Origin: Apiotrichum sp. Y4204
Lineage: Eukaryota; Basidiomycota; Tremellomycetes; Trichosporonales; Trichosporonaceae
Direction of reading: 5' to 3'
Assembly (NCBI GenBank): GCA_025531455.1
Contig: JAMYHL010000083.1
Span: forward strand, 1-64,000
DNA: 64,000 nt
Shown here piece by piece: positions 10,587-22,939 of the stretch. Numbering within the stretch: the stretch's first letter is position 1; each line of letters opens with the position of its first letter. A program made the position numbers and the translations under genes. Under the pieces are notes generated by a model that was not told the origin of the DNA, searched no databases, and saw nothing but the letters and a program-made list of their open reading frames with translations.

Positions 10587-10807
10587 ACCGGGATTGCACC
10601 AGAAGTAAACAGAAGAATACATAAGACGATATATATCATGCAGCGGAATGGTTCTCTCCCCGCAGCCCATTACATTGCCCATCGCTGTGCTGTTTATGCC
10701 ACCTATATCCGTGGCCGCTTCGCGCGGTGCTCGTCGGCTACGCATTCTGTGGAGCCGACTGGGGTGACTGAACTGCCTGTCAGAGACTTGGTCCAGTTAC
10801 ACGGGGC

Positions 10808-13066
10808 TTACCGCGTCCGTTGTTCTTTGGGCTCGAGACTACTGATCCGGAGCATGACCCTTGATGAGCCCCATTCCTCTTCACGCTCTTCATCCCGTCG
10901 CAAGAGGTCCAATGTGAACGTTCCGAAAAAGTATGAAGTATGGACCCACCAATCCCCCGGATTGGGATGCATTACGACTGCCCCTGCCAGTGTGGGTGGT
11001 GGCTTGTCGGCGCAGATGGGAGGGAGATCGTCAACGTCCAGCACAACCATGCCTCCGGGAATGTTGACAACGAGTTTCGAGCATTCCATGGCCACACGGG
11101 GACTGAACCCTCCGGTCGACCTACCCCGGCAGGAGAGGATAATGGATCGGGAGGCGACGTAAGCTGGGCGCTCATTAGGTTCCACGGCACTGGCGCCATC
11201 GAGGACCGCATGCATGTGAGGAATAATCATGTATGCGTCGATGTTTGCCAGGGAAATGACGCCTGGACCACCTTCAGAACACCACACACTGGCGTTAATG
11301 ACCATGAATGAAAAGGTAGGACTTACGATTTGACATTCAACTGCATTACCGCTCCATGCGTAACTTTACCAAGATAAAAGAGACTCTGGAGGAGCCCTTC
11401 TTCATCGTCAAAAGTGGGTAGCTCGATGCGCACAATGCCGCGTGCTTGTGTCTGTTCGATGATACTGGCCGTGTCCAAGACGGATATAAAAGGTGGCAGC
11501 TGTCGCTCCTCTATATGACCCGTATCGTCCCCATGAAAGGTTGGGAGCGTGACCATGACCTCTCCCGTGCGGCGCAAACACACGCGCACCTTTCCAGGAT
11601 CTTCGGGGATGCGAGGGTCTTCATCAGACGCCGTGCCTTCATTGACCACGAGCGTGTACCGTCCGAAAAAGTGTATCGCATGGTTGGAATTCGGTTTCTG
11701 CTGTCCAGATGAGCATAGAAGGGAAAGCACAGAATATCACTCACACCGTCGAAATCGGAATGAGATGGTACCGACACGTTCCATGTCCTTTGCACATTGG
11801 GGTCTAACGTTGTTCCAGTAAGCTTCTCCCACTGGGGAGTCGAGTCGTACACTCGTCCAACCTCCAGATGAGACCCGCTTCTGCCAATCACAACTCGATC
11901 CATTTGAGACCGCGCGAATCCAAGGACTTGGCGATGTCTATCCGGTAAAAAAGGCGTGTTCAGTCCTCTGCACAGGTGGTGGAACGCGCGGCCTGGGATG
12001 CTGAGGCGCATGAAATCTTCACCACGTCCGTCGGTGTCATGGTCGTCGCCGTAAAGCGATAGACTGAGTCGTTTATATTCTGCGAGATCGGAGGGTTCCA
12101 CATATGGGTCATGCGGGAGATCTGAGCGGTGGAACTTTGGGACGTGGTAGACCCCACAGAGTCCGATGTCCTGCCTTGCCTGAAAGTTTTCCACGGGGCG
12201 CCAATCCTTTCGAGCAGTTATATGGCGAATGCGCCCAGTGGTGGGTTCCACACAGACCAGGGACTGTCCGATGAGCGTCCTAAGTGCCAACGCAGTAAAC
12301 ATAAGCCCGTCATCTCCCGGATCGTAACCATCAAAACGCAGGGCCCAGTGTCGAGGGATGTGGAGAGGCACTGTAATGGTTGTGACAGCTTTGCCTGCTT
12401 TCCAGTTTGCTCGGGTAGCGAGGTGAGTCAGGGCTAAGTAGTTATCAGTACTGCTAAGGCATATATACTGGTTATGCAAGGCTGGCCCAATACACTTACT
12501 AAGTTGACGCCAGTCGGGTTTATCGCGACGCATCCCCCATTCGTACACCAGGTCGTTTGCAGCGGGTAACTCCGGCTCTCGAACATTGCCATCCTCATCA
12601 AAGATGCGTGAGCGGATCGGGTCGTTATCAGCAAGGTGCGCCATGACATCGGCATCAAACTCCGTCGCCCAGTGACTGTCAAGCGCGAGCCTGTCTGTCT
12701 CTAGTCAGAATGGACTGTGTGGGGCCGAATAAAGCATCCCTCCTTACATCTTGTGACTGTGTCTAGAGGCGGACCTGACACCCCTCGACCGTCTCCCGGA
12801 GGCATGGAAGCTGCAGCTCTCGTATCGTGATCTCGCCTTCCATCCGAGTCGAGCGATAAAAAGCGCCATTTTGTTGTCATATCGACGTCGTGAAAGGCAA
12901 GGTATTGTTGTCGCCATAGTTTGCTCTGCCTGATAGTGGTCTGCCAGGCTCGAGATACGGCCTCTGCCGCGAGCAGGGTGTGTGGATCGACATAGTCGAG
13001 AATGTCGAGCACGAGGTCTTTGGGCAAGGCGCCTAGCGAACCGTAGGCGGCGAGGTGCGTGAGCAT
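10808..13066 (-). CDS. F-box protein
   Basis: Five exons join in phase: 12748-13066, 12500-12694, 11745-12433, 11327-11700 and 10808-11288, giving 685 aa. All donors are GTAAG/GTGAGT type and introns are 38-66 nt. Residues ~12-55 form a clear F-box (LPKDLVLDILDYVDPHTLLA then VSRAWQ and LWRQQY). It should bind Skp1 in an SCF ubiquitin ligase. The remaining ~600 residues, presumably the substrate-binding part, show no WD40, LRR or Kelch pattern I can name. The ATG at 13066 was chosen because upstream codons translate a TC-rich leader (SSHLISSHH). The direction is opposite to the two preceding genes. Confidence 0.85.
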
Positions 13067-13220
13067 TGTCAGATTTCGATGCCAGTGTCGCTGTTGATAG
13101 TGATGATAGGAATAGAAGTGAGGCGAGCCAACGGCAATGTTATTGCTCGTGGTGGTGAGGATGCAATCCAGAGAACATGAAGATCCAAAAACAAGACGAT
13201 GGAAAGACGAGAAATGCGAC

Positions 13221-13258
13221 GAGATGTGATGTGATGAGATGAGATGAGATGAGATGGG
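13221..13258. repeat. GATGA microsatellite in the F-box gene leader
   Basis: GATGT/GATGA pentamers repeat about seven times, ~155-190 bp upstream of the F-box start. Read on the gene strand this is a pyrimidine-rich ATCTC tract of the kind common just upstream of fungal transcription starts. Confidence 0.6.
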
Positions 13259-13284
13259 ATAGGTGCGATGCAATGCGATGCCCG

Positions 13285-13402
13285 ATCTGTTTGATCAGCG
13301 GTGCCGATCTGCCGATCTATTGCCGACGTGTCAACAAGAAGCTAAAACCCCTGATACAAGGATCCACGCGGGATCACCGCCTGATCGCTGATCCACAGGG
13401 GT
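13285..13402. promoter_or_regulatory. Cluster of GATC-core motifs (GCTGATC type)
   Basis: Within ~115 bp there are about seven GATC cores, including GATCAGC, CCGATCTGCCGATC and CCTGATCGCTGATCC. This is far above chance for a 4-mer. Similar GCTGATC clusters occur at 48971-49010 and 60336-60490, all in gene-free upstream DNA. It is a candidate transcription-factor or replication-linked element; no function is known to me. Confidence 0.35.
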
Positions 13403-13621
13403 AACAGGGGGTGTAGAACGAAACATGAAACATTGGTTACTTCGACATTGGGAATGGGGGGTGCAACTCGTGCGCTCTGCAATCTGCTCTACTTATGTCT
13501 TCATCTATGCAAGCAACTCTCTATCGATGCACTGTACAGAGCTACAAATCGACTGAACATTCTATGGGATATCTTCGCGCATGCGCGCAATCACCGTCTG
13601 TCTCCGGATCTTGTCTGTGCG

Positions 13622-14787
13622 TCAGTACTTCGTCGTTTTGGCCGTCTTTCTCGTGGCTGTCTTTCTCGTCTTTTTCGTGGCCGTCTTTCTCGTGGGCTTC
13701 CTGGCCGCCTTCTTAGCAACCTTCTTGTTCGGCTTCTTAGTAAGCTTCCTGTTCGGCTTCTTGGCGGGCTTCTTGTTCGATTTCGTAGTTGGCTTTTTCG
13801 CCTTGCTCTTGGTCTTCTTGGTAACGGGTTTCTTGATCGGCCTCTTCGTCGTGTTTTTGGTCGATTTCGTAGTGGGCTTTGTAGTGATGCCCTTTGTCGG
13901 CTTCTTTCGCATCTTTGTGGTTGCATTTGTGGACGTCTTTCTTGCAGGCTTCTTAGTCTTTGTTTTGTTCGTCTTTGCAGTCGAAGTCTTGATTGGCTTC
14001 TTCGTCTTCTTCTTCGTCTTCTTCTTCGTCTTCTTTTTGGTCGGCTTGGTGGTCGGCTTCTTGAGTGGCTTCTTCTTCGTTGTCTTTGTCAATTCCTTGG
14101 TCCGGTTCTTTGTCGATGGCCGTTGTCCTGGGGCAGCACATGTGGCCCCCCTGCAGAGAATGTTCGGACTCTTTGATCTTGCCTTCTCCTTTTCGACTTT
14201 GGACATGACCTCTTCACACTTGACAAACTTCTTGCCTTCGTGCGAAAGAACAGTAATCAGACCCGATGCGCCATAAACAACACGGTCGGCGCCTGGGGAC
14301 TGAGTGCCGTCGTAACCGCCCCGACGGATAGGGAATTCCGATGAAATGATGTTCGCAATGCCACTGAAGCCGGGAAGCTCATCGTAATTTTTAAAGGGCT
14401 TGGGGTATCCCGGATTTATGACTTTGCCCTCCGCGTCCTTTACCACACCGATCGGTTTGCCGCTATGCTGTTTTGCCTGGACGACGGCTGCCTTGGCTTC
14501 AGCCACGGTGTAATCCCCGTCCCTACAGCGATACTTGACAAGGGTCGGCTTGGGGGGGCTGGGCCGCTCGTAAGGCTTGGGTCTGTTGAAAACGTTATTT
14601 GGCTTGGGGGCGGGCTTGGGTTTGGCTGAATCAGGAATCGTGAATTTGATCGGGCCGGGAACGGGTGTGGCCAAGACGAAGGCGGCAAGAAGAAGGGCTG
14701 TTAATAGATGAAACTGAATAATGTTAGCTGGGTATGCTTTCTTTGCCGAAGGGAAGGGTCTGCAACGCTCACGCGGACGGGTAACAT
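13622..14787 (-). CDS. Secreted RNase T1-type ribonuclease with Lys/Thr-rich tail
   Basis: Two exons, 14773-14787 (five codons) and 13622-14713, give 368 aa. The splice creates a signal peptide (MLPVR then FHLLTALLLAAFVLA). Residues ~66-171 match the guanyl-specific RNase (N1/T1) fold, which cleaves RNA 3' of guanosine. E131 in EFPI, R149 in GADRVVY and H163 in SHEG stand where the T1 catalytic Glu, Arg and His are expected. The histidine usual in the YPH.Y region is replaced (YPKPFKNY). From ~195 to the end the protein is nearly all Lys, Thr, Pro and Arg (TKKPTKK-like repeats), a strongly basic tail unusual for the family. A CTTATAAG element lies at 14925-14932. Confidence 0.8.
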
Positions 14788-16157
14788 GTTGAAACGAGGG
14801 AGCTGACCGAACCCTCTGGAAGGGGGCTGAAGAATCCGGTGAGGGAAGATTGAACAGTACTCGTCTGTGTGGAGAGCTAGTGTGAGATTGAGGAGTTGTC
14901 CTAACTTTGTGATTGTGCGTCTCTCTTATAAGCGGTTTCTGGACGACATGTAGAGTTCCCGGGACGACTCAGCTGTGTACTATTCTCGCCGATCGAATCC
15001 AGTAAATGCACCGGCTGCACGCTGGCAGTCGAGTGGCATCTCAACAGCAACACCCTTTACTCTCGCATTTTCACTGCTGTTCAGTGCAATGCACATTATG
15101 GGCAGTAAGATTGCATGCAGAGGCGAAGAGATCGTTCTGGTCGCATATCCTGAGGAGACGGCACAAGTGTTACAGACTCGGCAACGGTGCCCGAGATGAG
15201 CACAACAGGAGGGGTTCTACTGCCCAATTTCTCGACCAGCTTGATCTGCCTCTATGTATCTATGTGACCTTCTGACACAGGAACGACACGTTTACAGCGC
15301 ACATTGCGCACATTCTGGCATTGTGGTTTGTGGAAATGGAACGCCAGGTCACATATCACGGCGTCTTTCTCCCGCCTGGGTCATGAAACATCATCTTCAC
15401 AACCCAGTCCGCAGATCCACAGACTATGCAATGCAATGTGCGTTGCATTCTCGCCTTCATCGTCACTTCGTATTCCTCACCCATCTCTCTGTTCCGCCAG
15501 GTTATTTCCCAAGCAGAGCATGCGATAGTGTTTCGAAAAGCTGAATACAGTACAGCCAGGGACAAGTAAACACTGCCATGTCACCGCCTCCATCCCCTTT
15601 GCCCAAAGTTGAAACGCACACTCCGGACCAAGCAATGCACTGTGCGTTGCACCACTTTCGTTGCCTCCAGAGCTCACCATCACCCTTCAGCTTCGACAAG
15701 ATCTCCCGTTTTCTGGGGGCCGCCGTACCACCGCAGTATCGTCAACGGTTCAAAGAACAGGCTGCAGTCTATGGTTATTGCATGTGACTTGACTTACCGC
15801 GAACCCGCCCTCCCACAGCTGTGGGCCACTAGCCTGTTCACTTGAAGCCGTGGAAGGGGGTGTGTTGGGTTGGAAAACAGACACATGGGACAGAAACGCA
15901 CTCCTGCACCTTTCTCATGCATGGGGAACCTCCGCTGCGGTATCGCTCACCCAATCGAAACTCTGGTGTGTTGCCGAAGTCCAGTTCGTCTGCCCGCCGT
16001 TGTTGAACTTTCCTATTGGCGAACGGCGCAGCATTGGCACGCAGGGCGTGAGTGTCGGCGTCAGATTGATGATGCGACCTGCGCATTGCAACTGAGCGCC
16101 AAGGCCCCAACTGGTCTCCTTCTCATCATACATCGGAAGCAATACATGGCAACGAGC
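14788..16157. other. Intergenic stretch with recurring TGCAATGCA motifs
   Basis: No gene is supported in either strand. TGCAATGCA-like words recur near 15070, 15427 and 15633. Two of them sit in similar contexts (GCAATGCA.TGTGCGTTGCA) about 206 bp apart, each with internal dyad symmetry. It could be a decayed short element. The last ~300 bp are 3' flank of the minus-strand membrane-protein gene. Confidence 0.35.
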
Positions 16158-18696
16158 TTAGTCTTCTTCTGGGTCATCTTGGGGAACTCGGGGAAGCGTG
16201 GCAGCTGTGTACGCGAATGCGGCAGACACAGCCATGTCGAGCAGCACGTTCGGGCCAAGGGCGTCGGGGGCCTTCTGGCCAAGGAATGGTGCAGCGTACA
16301 ACACGGCTGAAAGGGGGGCGACCATGTACAGGAGGGCACAAAAAGCGTAGGTGCCAGCAAAGGTAGAAGTGCGGGTGTTGACGACTGTTTGCAGAAGCAG
16401 ATAAGCGCGTTGGGCGCCACTCTGCATTGCCTCAAGGATCTCAACGCTGCCTCTTGCATGTGGTGCTGGATGCGCAGCGGGAATGAGAACCACATCGTAA
16501 TGTATGACGGCCCAGTCGAATGTTGTGAATGCCAACCATACCTGCAGTCAGTAGCGCAAGGTCATGTAACGCACGAAAAGGCCACTTGACCAACCAACGT
16601 CGCGGCGGGCTGTTGCTCGCTCTCGGTGGGTCCACCGACGCATGGAGGGGCTCCACTTCCTGGTCTCGTTGTACAGTCTGACTGGTGACACTGCCAACAG
16701 AAGAAACGCGAGCCACGGGATGTATGGGATGGTTGTCGGTTCCAGGTAGAGGAATGCCCGTCCCTGGGGGTAAAAGAGATCCGAACAAGCGACAAGACTG
16801 ACAACCAGGTGGGCAGCCAGGAGCCACGCGGCGGGGAGCGAGATGCCTGCAGTAGTTGTGCGGGTATACCAGTAGAGAGTCATGAAGACCAGCGTCCCAA
16901 TGGAGGCGCACACGCTGCCGTCAACATGCCGCCAATGGCCCCTCGCAACGTACAGCAAGCCAGCGATGCCAATGAGGAGCCAGGCGTGTAGTCCTTCGGC
17001 AGGGCTCCCCAGAACATGTTCTGAAGTCAGCACAGACGCTATGACTACTCACGCAAGAGATCCGTCATGTCCTGCCCTTGGGCAATCTCCCTGGCGGTTC
17101 GATAGGGTGGATGGAAGTTGTATGGCCTCAGATCATAGATAAGTTCGTGAAAGGGCGACAAGATTGAGAAGCGCAGCCTCAGCGTCACATTCATGCTTGG
17201 TACCTCTGGAGGTGGCTTGTTATCCTGTGGGCCCACTGCGACTGGGAGTTTGACAAGATCCTGGGTTGTCAGAGTGTGGTAGTGTGGATCATGGTGACCA
17301 GCCAAAAATGCACCTGTGGACCGGCAACGTTCAAGACGTTGCGTAGAAAGGGAGGGTACGCGGACAGCCATTTTCCGTGGACGTCATCTCCGTTGAGCAT
17401 GTATCGCGCATCCCAGTGACCTCGCTCGAGATACTTTCCATAGCTCGACGGACAGAGAAAGAACGACTGCGACTTTATGCTTCTTGTTGAGCGGCACTGT
17501 CGGTGAGCAACACCTTGGTTGTAACTGACGTTTGACATTCTGTGCTTGGTAAACATGCCACTAAACTCGCGAGACTTGATCGGCCGCGTCTCATTTACCA
17601 TTACAACATGGGCCCTGTTATCAGAACGACATCATGAGTTCAGCTTACTTGGTGATGATATATGGGTGAAGCGCGGGACCAGACAGAGCCTTGCGAAGGT
17701 TGACACCGACATCCTCCCCACCTCCAGCGCCGTCGTGCTCGGGTTTGGGGGCTTCGTACCCCTGCAGCGTGCGTCCATCCGGAGCCTCATAGTGGAACTT
17801 GATAAGTGGAACCTCGATTGACAGCGTTTCCAGGGCCTGTCTGCGTGCTGAGCCGTCTTCGCCAAAGTCGCCCGTTGCCTTCAGCCTCGCACGTCAGCCT
17901 GTGATCACGACGGGGGCGTGTCTACCCATCTGTACCCACTTGTCACTCAGAACCGGGCGCAGCTCCAAGCCAGGCGGAAGGGCACGCATTGTCATGTTGA
18001 TGCGGTCCACCATGGAGTGGAAGCGCGGGACAAGGGTAAGAGTCGCACGGGCATCAAACATGAGGTTGATGAGCTGTTCTCTGGAACTATATGGTAAGTC
18101 AACATTGTCCACAGCGGAGAGACTCACAAGCGGCGAAGTGGGAGCTCAAAGTTGACGATTGCATCTCTATGCTTGTTCTGCAGGGTGACGTCCCGCATCA
18201 CAGTGTCCGAGAACACCACCTCCTCCTCGGGCAGGCGCACGAGTTCAACGAGGGGAATGTCCATCTTTCGCCCTACGGCTGCCAGCAACGTGCGGCGCTC
18301 AGGATCAATGTCCTTTCCGTCCCAGTCTTCAGAGTATTCGTAGGGACGCGCTGTTTCGTCGTCGGGCTTGCGCACCCACACCGTCATGGCAACGTCAAAC
18401 ACGGTGTCGTTCCCAATGATGGGTACAGCGCCCTCGGGGTCGCCGTCAACCGCGATCATGTCATCGAATGGGGATCGGAGGACCTTTATCTCACCATGGA
18501 CACTCTTCGCAACGGACCATGTACCGTAACCCAGACCGACCATAACCACCCCCAACAGACAGTAGCAGCATGCGCGCACAGTCGACCGGGGACGCCGTCT
18601 CCGGGGAGCATACAGCAGGGGCTGGGAATTGGGCTCGATACTATCGAGTAGCGGAGAGCGAGCGATGGCGTCTTTTGGGGGATCTGCGCGGCTCAT
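16158..18696 (-). CDS. Polytopic membrane protein of unknown function
   Basis: Seven exons join in phase: 18128-18696, 17940-18086, 17649-17885, 17314-17614, 17053-17260, 16575-17020 and 16158-16541 (763 aa). The ATG at 18696 opens with SRADPPKDAIARSPLL. After an Arg-rich cytosolic-type stretch (RRRRPRS) comes one membrane segment (CLLGVVMVGLGYGTW). A ~400-residue, probably luminal domain follows, and then about six hydrophobic segments (such as AWLLIGIAGLLYVA, AAWLLAAHLVVSLVA and FLLLAVSPV). The layout suggests an ER or vacuolar protein with a large non-cytosolic domain. I do not recognise the family. The exon 2/3 join is the least certain. Confidence 0.75.
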
Positions 18697-19051
18697 GTTG
18701 ACTGGGGGAAAAGCAAAAGTGTTGAATGCAAGTCCAACCTTGTCACCTTGTCCACGGGTGGAACTTGTTCGGTTGCGCAGGTATGCGGGAACCGGCCCGG
18801 GTACCGCGTTTCGTCCTGTGCACTGTCTGTGCCGTGCCGTACGTTTCACATGGTTCAGCCGTCCCACGATCCCACGCCAATTCGACGACACGGACGCCAT
18901 GGACAGCCATGTTTCCGTCTCACAGAGTGCAGGTCGCAAGAAACATGTAGATTAGAGTGATGCATAGATATACCGGTACGAGATCCCAAAAGATATAACC
19001 CTAAGTCACTCCCTGATCAAGGGCCGACCTCCCCAGCCAGCTAAACACCCT

Positions 19052-20950
19052 TCACTGCTGTGTCGTGCAACTTGACTCCCCAGTGACTCTCGGCGCCTTC
19101 GAGCGGTCCTGCGCCGCCTCCTGTCCATTGGCTGAACACGCGCTGTGTGCAGTTGTGGTAGTCCCCTCGCTTCCGATCGACGGACCCACCCCACACTCTT
19201 CATCCCGCGCACGCAGATATGCCTCGAGCTCCTTTGGCGACATGCCCGACTTGGGTCCGCTTCTGCCCAGCAGTCGGAAAAGCAGCGGATGTCTTCCAAC
19301 CCAGATGAACTCGGGAATCAGTACGGCGGCAAAAACGCCAAAGGCAATCCAACAGGTGACGTTCCATCCGTTCCGAACGTGGTCGTAGATCTGACCTCCG
19401 ACAGTGGCGCCGATAGCCGTCGAGACGGCGAACGAGAGGTTGACGGATGCAAACATGTGTAGTTCGCTGATTCCCTCGCGGAACTTTGCAACTGTTGCCA
19501 TCTCAAGGGAAGCAATGGAGGAGACGGTGGTCGCAGCAGTGTTCATCACCGCGAAGAAGAAGATGAACAGCGGAAGACTCTTATCTAGGCTCATGAGCGG
19601 GAGGAACGGGAGCGAGATGACGAGTGCCGGAAAGAGCACGAGCTCTGTACCATACAGGTCCGCGAGCCAGCCAGCAATGGGACCGGCAAAGAAGGCAGGC
19701 GATGCAGCGATTAGGTACATGTACCCGACAAAGTCTGCGTCCTTGTTCCACACTTGCTGAACTCGTAGGGCGATTGTCGCGTCGAAGCATCCGATCACGT
19801 AGCCGTAAATGAACACGAGGAAGAAGCCAACAAGGCCCCGTGGAAGGGAGGCAAGCGTCGTGAGGACCTTCCAGATGGGCAGCTCAACAGGTGGCTGCGG
19901 ATGCGGAAGACCGAGGATTGAGAACTCATCGTTGGCAGTCGTTGGTGGTCTGTCCTTGTCGTCTTGTGTTTCTTGAGTGTGCTTTTCATCCATCGTTATT
20001 ACCAGATCATCATCCGCTGTCGCTACCGTTTTGTGGTCGGCCAAATGGCGATCCGAGGTTTCACTTGGCTTCGCAACGTTGCCGGAGTCTTGCGCGGACA
20101 CATCCTGGCCCCCACGGAGTACGGCTGCGGCAAGCTCGTCGGAATGCTTGCGCTCGAACCGTTCCCAGTCGCGGCGTTCCAAGATCAGAAACCGGCCAAG
20201 GAGGTCCACTGCAAGCACGACAATACACAGAACGAAGGGCGCGTGCCATCCAAGGTATTTGTATAGGGCTCCACCAATAGGAGGGGCGATAGTGATCCCG
20301 ATCGAAAGGCCAGCAGTGCAAAAGCCGAGGTGCTTGCCAAGATGGGCCGGGTCGATATTCTCGCACACGAGAGCCAGGCCGACAGTCCATACTACGCAAG
20401 AGCACACGCCTTGGAGAAAGCGGGCAATAACCATACACCAATACGGCGGGGCGAGCATAAACAGTACCACCGAGGCCTCCATCGCAATCACACCGACGAC
20501 GAGCGGACCGCGCCGGAAGGGATAGCGATGAAAGTAGATCGCGATTGGAAATGTCCCAACACCCACTCCGACAGAATACGCGAAAAGCAGCCAGCCGGTC
20601 AACGACGAGATGTTTGTATATCCTAGATCTTGAAGGCGGTAGGGCAGGACAGGTACGACGATCGAGTAGGTGAGCAAGTCTGCAGCGATGCCGAGAGTCA
20701 CTACGCCAGTCATGAAGGCTGAGTGCGATCGCCACTGGTATCGTCAGCACGCGCAATCATGTGAGCCCACCTTCCAGCCCCAAGGCATGCGGAGGCCGTC
20801 ATTGGCGAGCGCGCGCAGTCGGCGAAGACGCTCGAGCGCGACAAGCACAGGGTCGGTTTCGGTGAACTTGGTGATTACGGAGGGATAGGGGACAGAGACC
20901 AAGCCCTGCTCCGCCTGTCCAACACCTTGCGTCGCCGTTGCTTGCGTCAT
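19052..20950 (-). CDS. MFS transporter, DHA1-like (drug:H+ antiporter type)
   Basis: Exon 1 (20771-20950) and exon 2 (19052-20734) join in phase 0 to give 620 aa. The splice produces the family's usual WRS..F entry into the first helix (MTGVVTLGIAADLLTYSIVV then PVLPYRL). Twelve hydrophobic segments are split by a long hydrophilic central loop (around TVATADDDLVITMDEKH), as in vesicular-amine/DHA1-type carriers. The motif RFLQGVCS in helix 4 and LSIGITIAPPIGGALY in helix 5 match this group. It probably exports amphiphilic compounds. The ATG at 20950 follows a non-ATG in-frame stretch. The gene reads in the same direction as the membrane protein downstream; no operon is implied. Confidence 0.88.
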
Positions 20951-22014
20951 CAACTTTGTTCCCACTTTGGTGGAGTACAGGACATGGAGAGGAGATCCTA
21001 AAGAGAATCGTGAAAAGAATGGAAGTTGGAAGGTTGTAAGATATCAAGAGATGCAAGACAGCAACGCTCCCCGGGGTGCACACGAGGTCGTCGACCCCGA
21101 CTAGAAAAAACGGTGGCGCGGATTTGACCGACTCGGAAAAAATTAGCCGATTAGGCTGAATGGGATTCAGACAAGACAAGACTCGACAACTCTCTCACAA
21201 TGTGAGACTGAACTGTAGAACTTGTCATTCTCCACCTCCTCTCCCGCTTCTAATCAGCTGCTCTGTTACTCCCATTTCTTACGTGGTGTGTTCTGTTCAT
21301 GGACACCGCTGCCCAACCACACCTGACTGCGAGACTGCGGGGGCGCACGAAGCTGGAAGAGCCCGTTGTCCATATGAGGGTCATCCACCTGGACTTCTCG
21401 GTGATTCCTCCCTGATGCCTAGACTGCCGCTGCCGGGTGCTGCCCCACTGTTTTTATAGCTTACAACAGTTAGTGCTTTTGGAAAGATGCCGCACTGATA
21501 GATATGGTTCCCATCATCCCCTCCGCTCTGTCTAACCGTCTTCACCCCGCCGCTGGTGAGTCGGTGTGGGATTGGTACACCATGAATGTTGATCTCCACT
21601 CAGCTCTGACCATTACGCGGCTGATGGCACAGAGGCCACAAGTTGGCGCGGTACCTTTGCAGCTCTGTACCATTCCCGCCAGAGTTCAAGCTCGAGCTTA
21701 GCATCATCGATCCTCACAGTGCAAGGTTCCGAGGACTCTAAGAGAACAAGCTCGTCCACTTCTGCTATGGACAGAGTGCGCAATCTCAATGGCTCCTATC
21801 ACAGGTGCTGTCGCAAGTACACTCCACACTAAGCGTTTTCTACTCACAGCCGTGAAACCGGCTGACAATGAACGAACATCTGGAATACATCTTTCAACTC
21901 GTGAAACTGAGAAACAAATCGGACGAGCCAGTGGGTAGTACAGCTAGTAAAGGACAAGCACTCGTTCCCCACCGACATGGCCGAGTGGGAGTCAATGAAC
22001 AGTATATGAATGCT
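20951..22014. other. Intergenic region
   Basis: It contains the promoter side of the MFS gene and the 3' flank of the GH24 gene. No gene-like frame with splice context was found. Confidence 0.4.
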
Positions 22015-22939
22015 TCAACACTTGACCGGAAGCGCGGGGCCGGAGCCACCCTTCCTTGAGAGCGCAAGCTCCTTGTTGCGGCGGTTCACGAGACCTTGAA
22101 TAACCTCGCCGTGGTTGCCGTGCACCCACTTGGGAAGCTCTTGCGACAGTACGGTGTTGACGTTCTCCCCCGCGTTCAGACGCTTGACAAGCTGAGATTG
22201 CTTGTTGCAGCCCACGTTGAACGCCCAGCTGACCAAAGCCCCGTATTGGTTTTGGTTGAGGACAGCCTTGGGGCCGAGAGCTCCTTTGATACAATTCTGG
22301 AACGTCTTGGAAGCGTTAATAAGGATGAACATTGTCGATGCTTACCTTGATCTCAGACATGAAAAGCGCCAGACCATTCGCCTTGCTGAGCGGAATAGGA
22401 TACTTGACATCCGAACATCGCTTGTCCTTGCACAAGTGGCCGTAGCCTACGGTTGGGTGACCGGTCGCATCGGTGTCTGAGTGGGGCTTCAGCGGTAACC
22501 CATGCACTTGCAATCAACGTCACTTACAGATGTTGGGGTACCAACCCTCCCATAAGAGAATAGCATCGACTGTGTCCTTGTTGATTGTCGGAGCGGCGCA
22601 GTTACCACCGCCACCACCGCCACCACCTCCGCCGCCGCCGCCCCCGCTGCACTTGGTGGTGACATAGCCGTTGACGCCTGTCTTGACGTAGTGGTCGGAA
22701 ACATAGCAGCCATCCTGAGTCTTGTCCCAGATGCTGTTGCCGGAGACGGTGGTCCCGGGGGTCTGGCAGGAAAGGGACACCATGTGGCCTTTGGGATATA
22801 CCTTCTTGCTGGGATAGTTCGTACCGGGTCCAGACCGACAGTTGACATTGTTCCCGCTGATTGGGTACATCTTGGGAGGCACAGCCGCGAACACCGGTCC
22901 CACGGCGGTGGCAAGGACACTCAAGATGATGAGCTTCAT
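22015..22939 (-). CDS. Secreted SH3b-GH24 muramidase (phage-type lysozyme)
   Basis: Three exons, 22528-22939, 22346-22476 and 22015-22305, give 277 aa. A signal peptide (LIILSVLATAVGPVFA) leads to a bacterial-SH3-like module at ~25-97 with four cysteines. A linker of 14 glycines follows, then a GH24 lysozyme domain. LLWEG with E131 is the catalytic Glu, the splice yields the family's TDATGHPTVGYGH turn, and QYGALVSWAFNVG is the conserved core helix. It should hydrolyse beta-1,4 bonds between MurNAc and GlcNAc in bacterial peptidoglycan outside the cell. GH24 enzymes are typical of phages and bacteria and known in some fungi. It is head to head with the CHAP gene at 24043, whose SH3 module is nearly identical. 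GATATAAG at 23083-23090 may be its TATA element. Confidence 0.92.

Noticed and set aside
13433..14276. Long plus-strand frames rich in Phe, Leu and Val that look like a membrane protein
   Set aside because: They are the antisense of the AAG-rich Lys/Thr tail of the RNase gene (AAG reads CTT on the other strand), so the hydrophobicity is an artefact.
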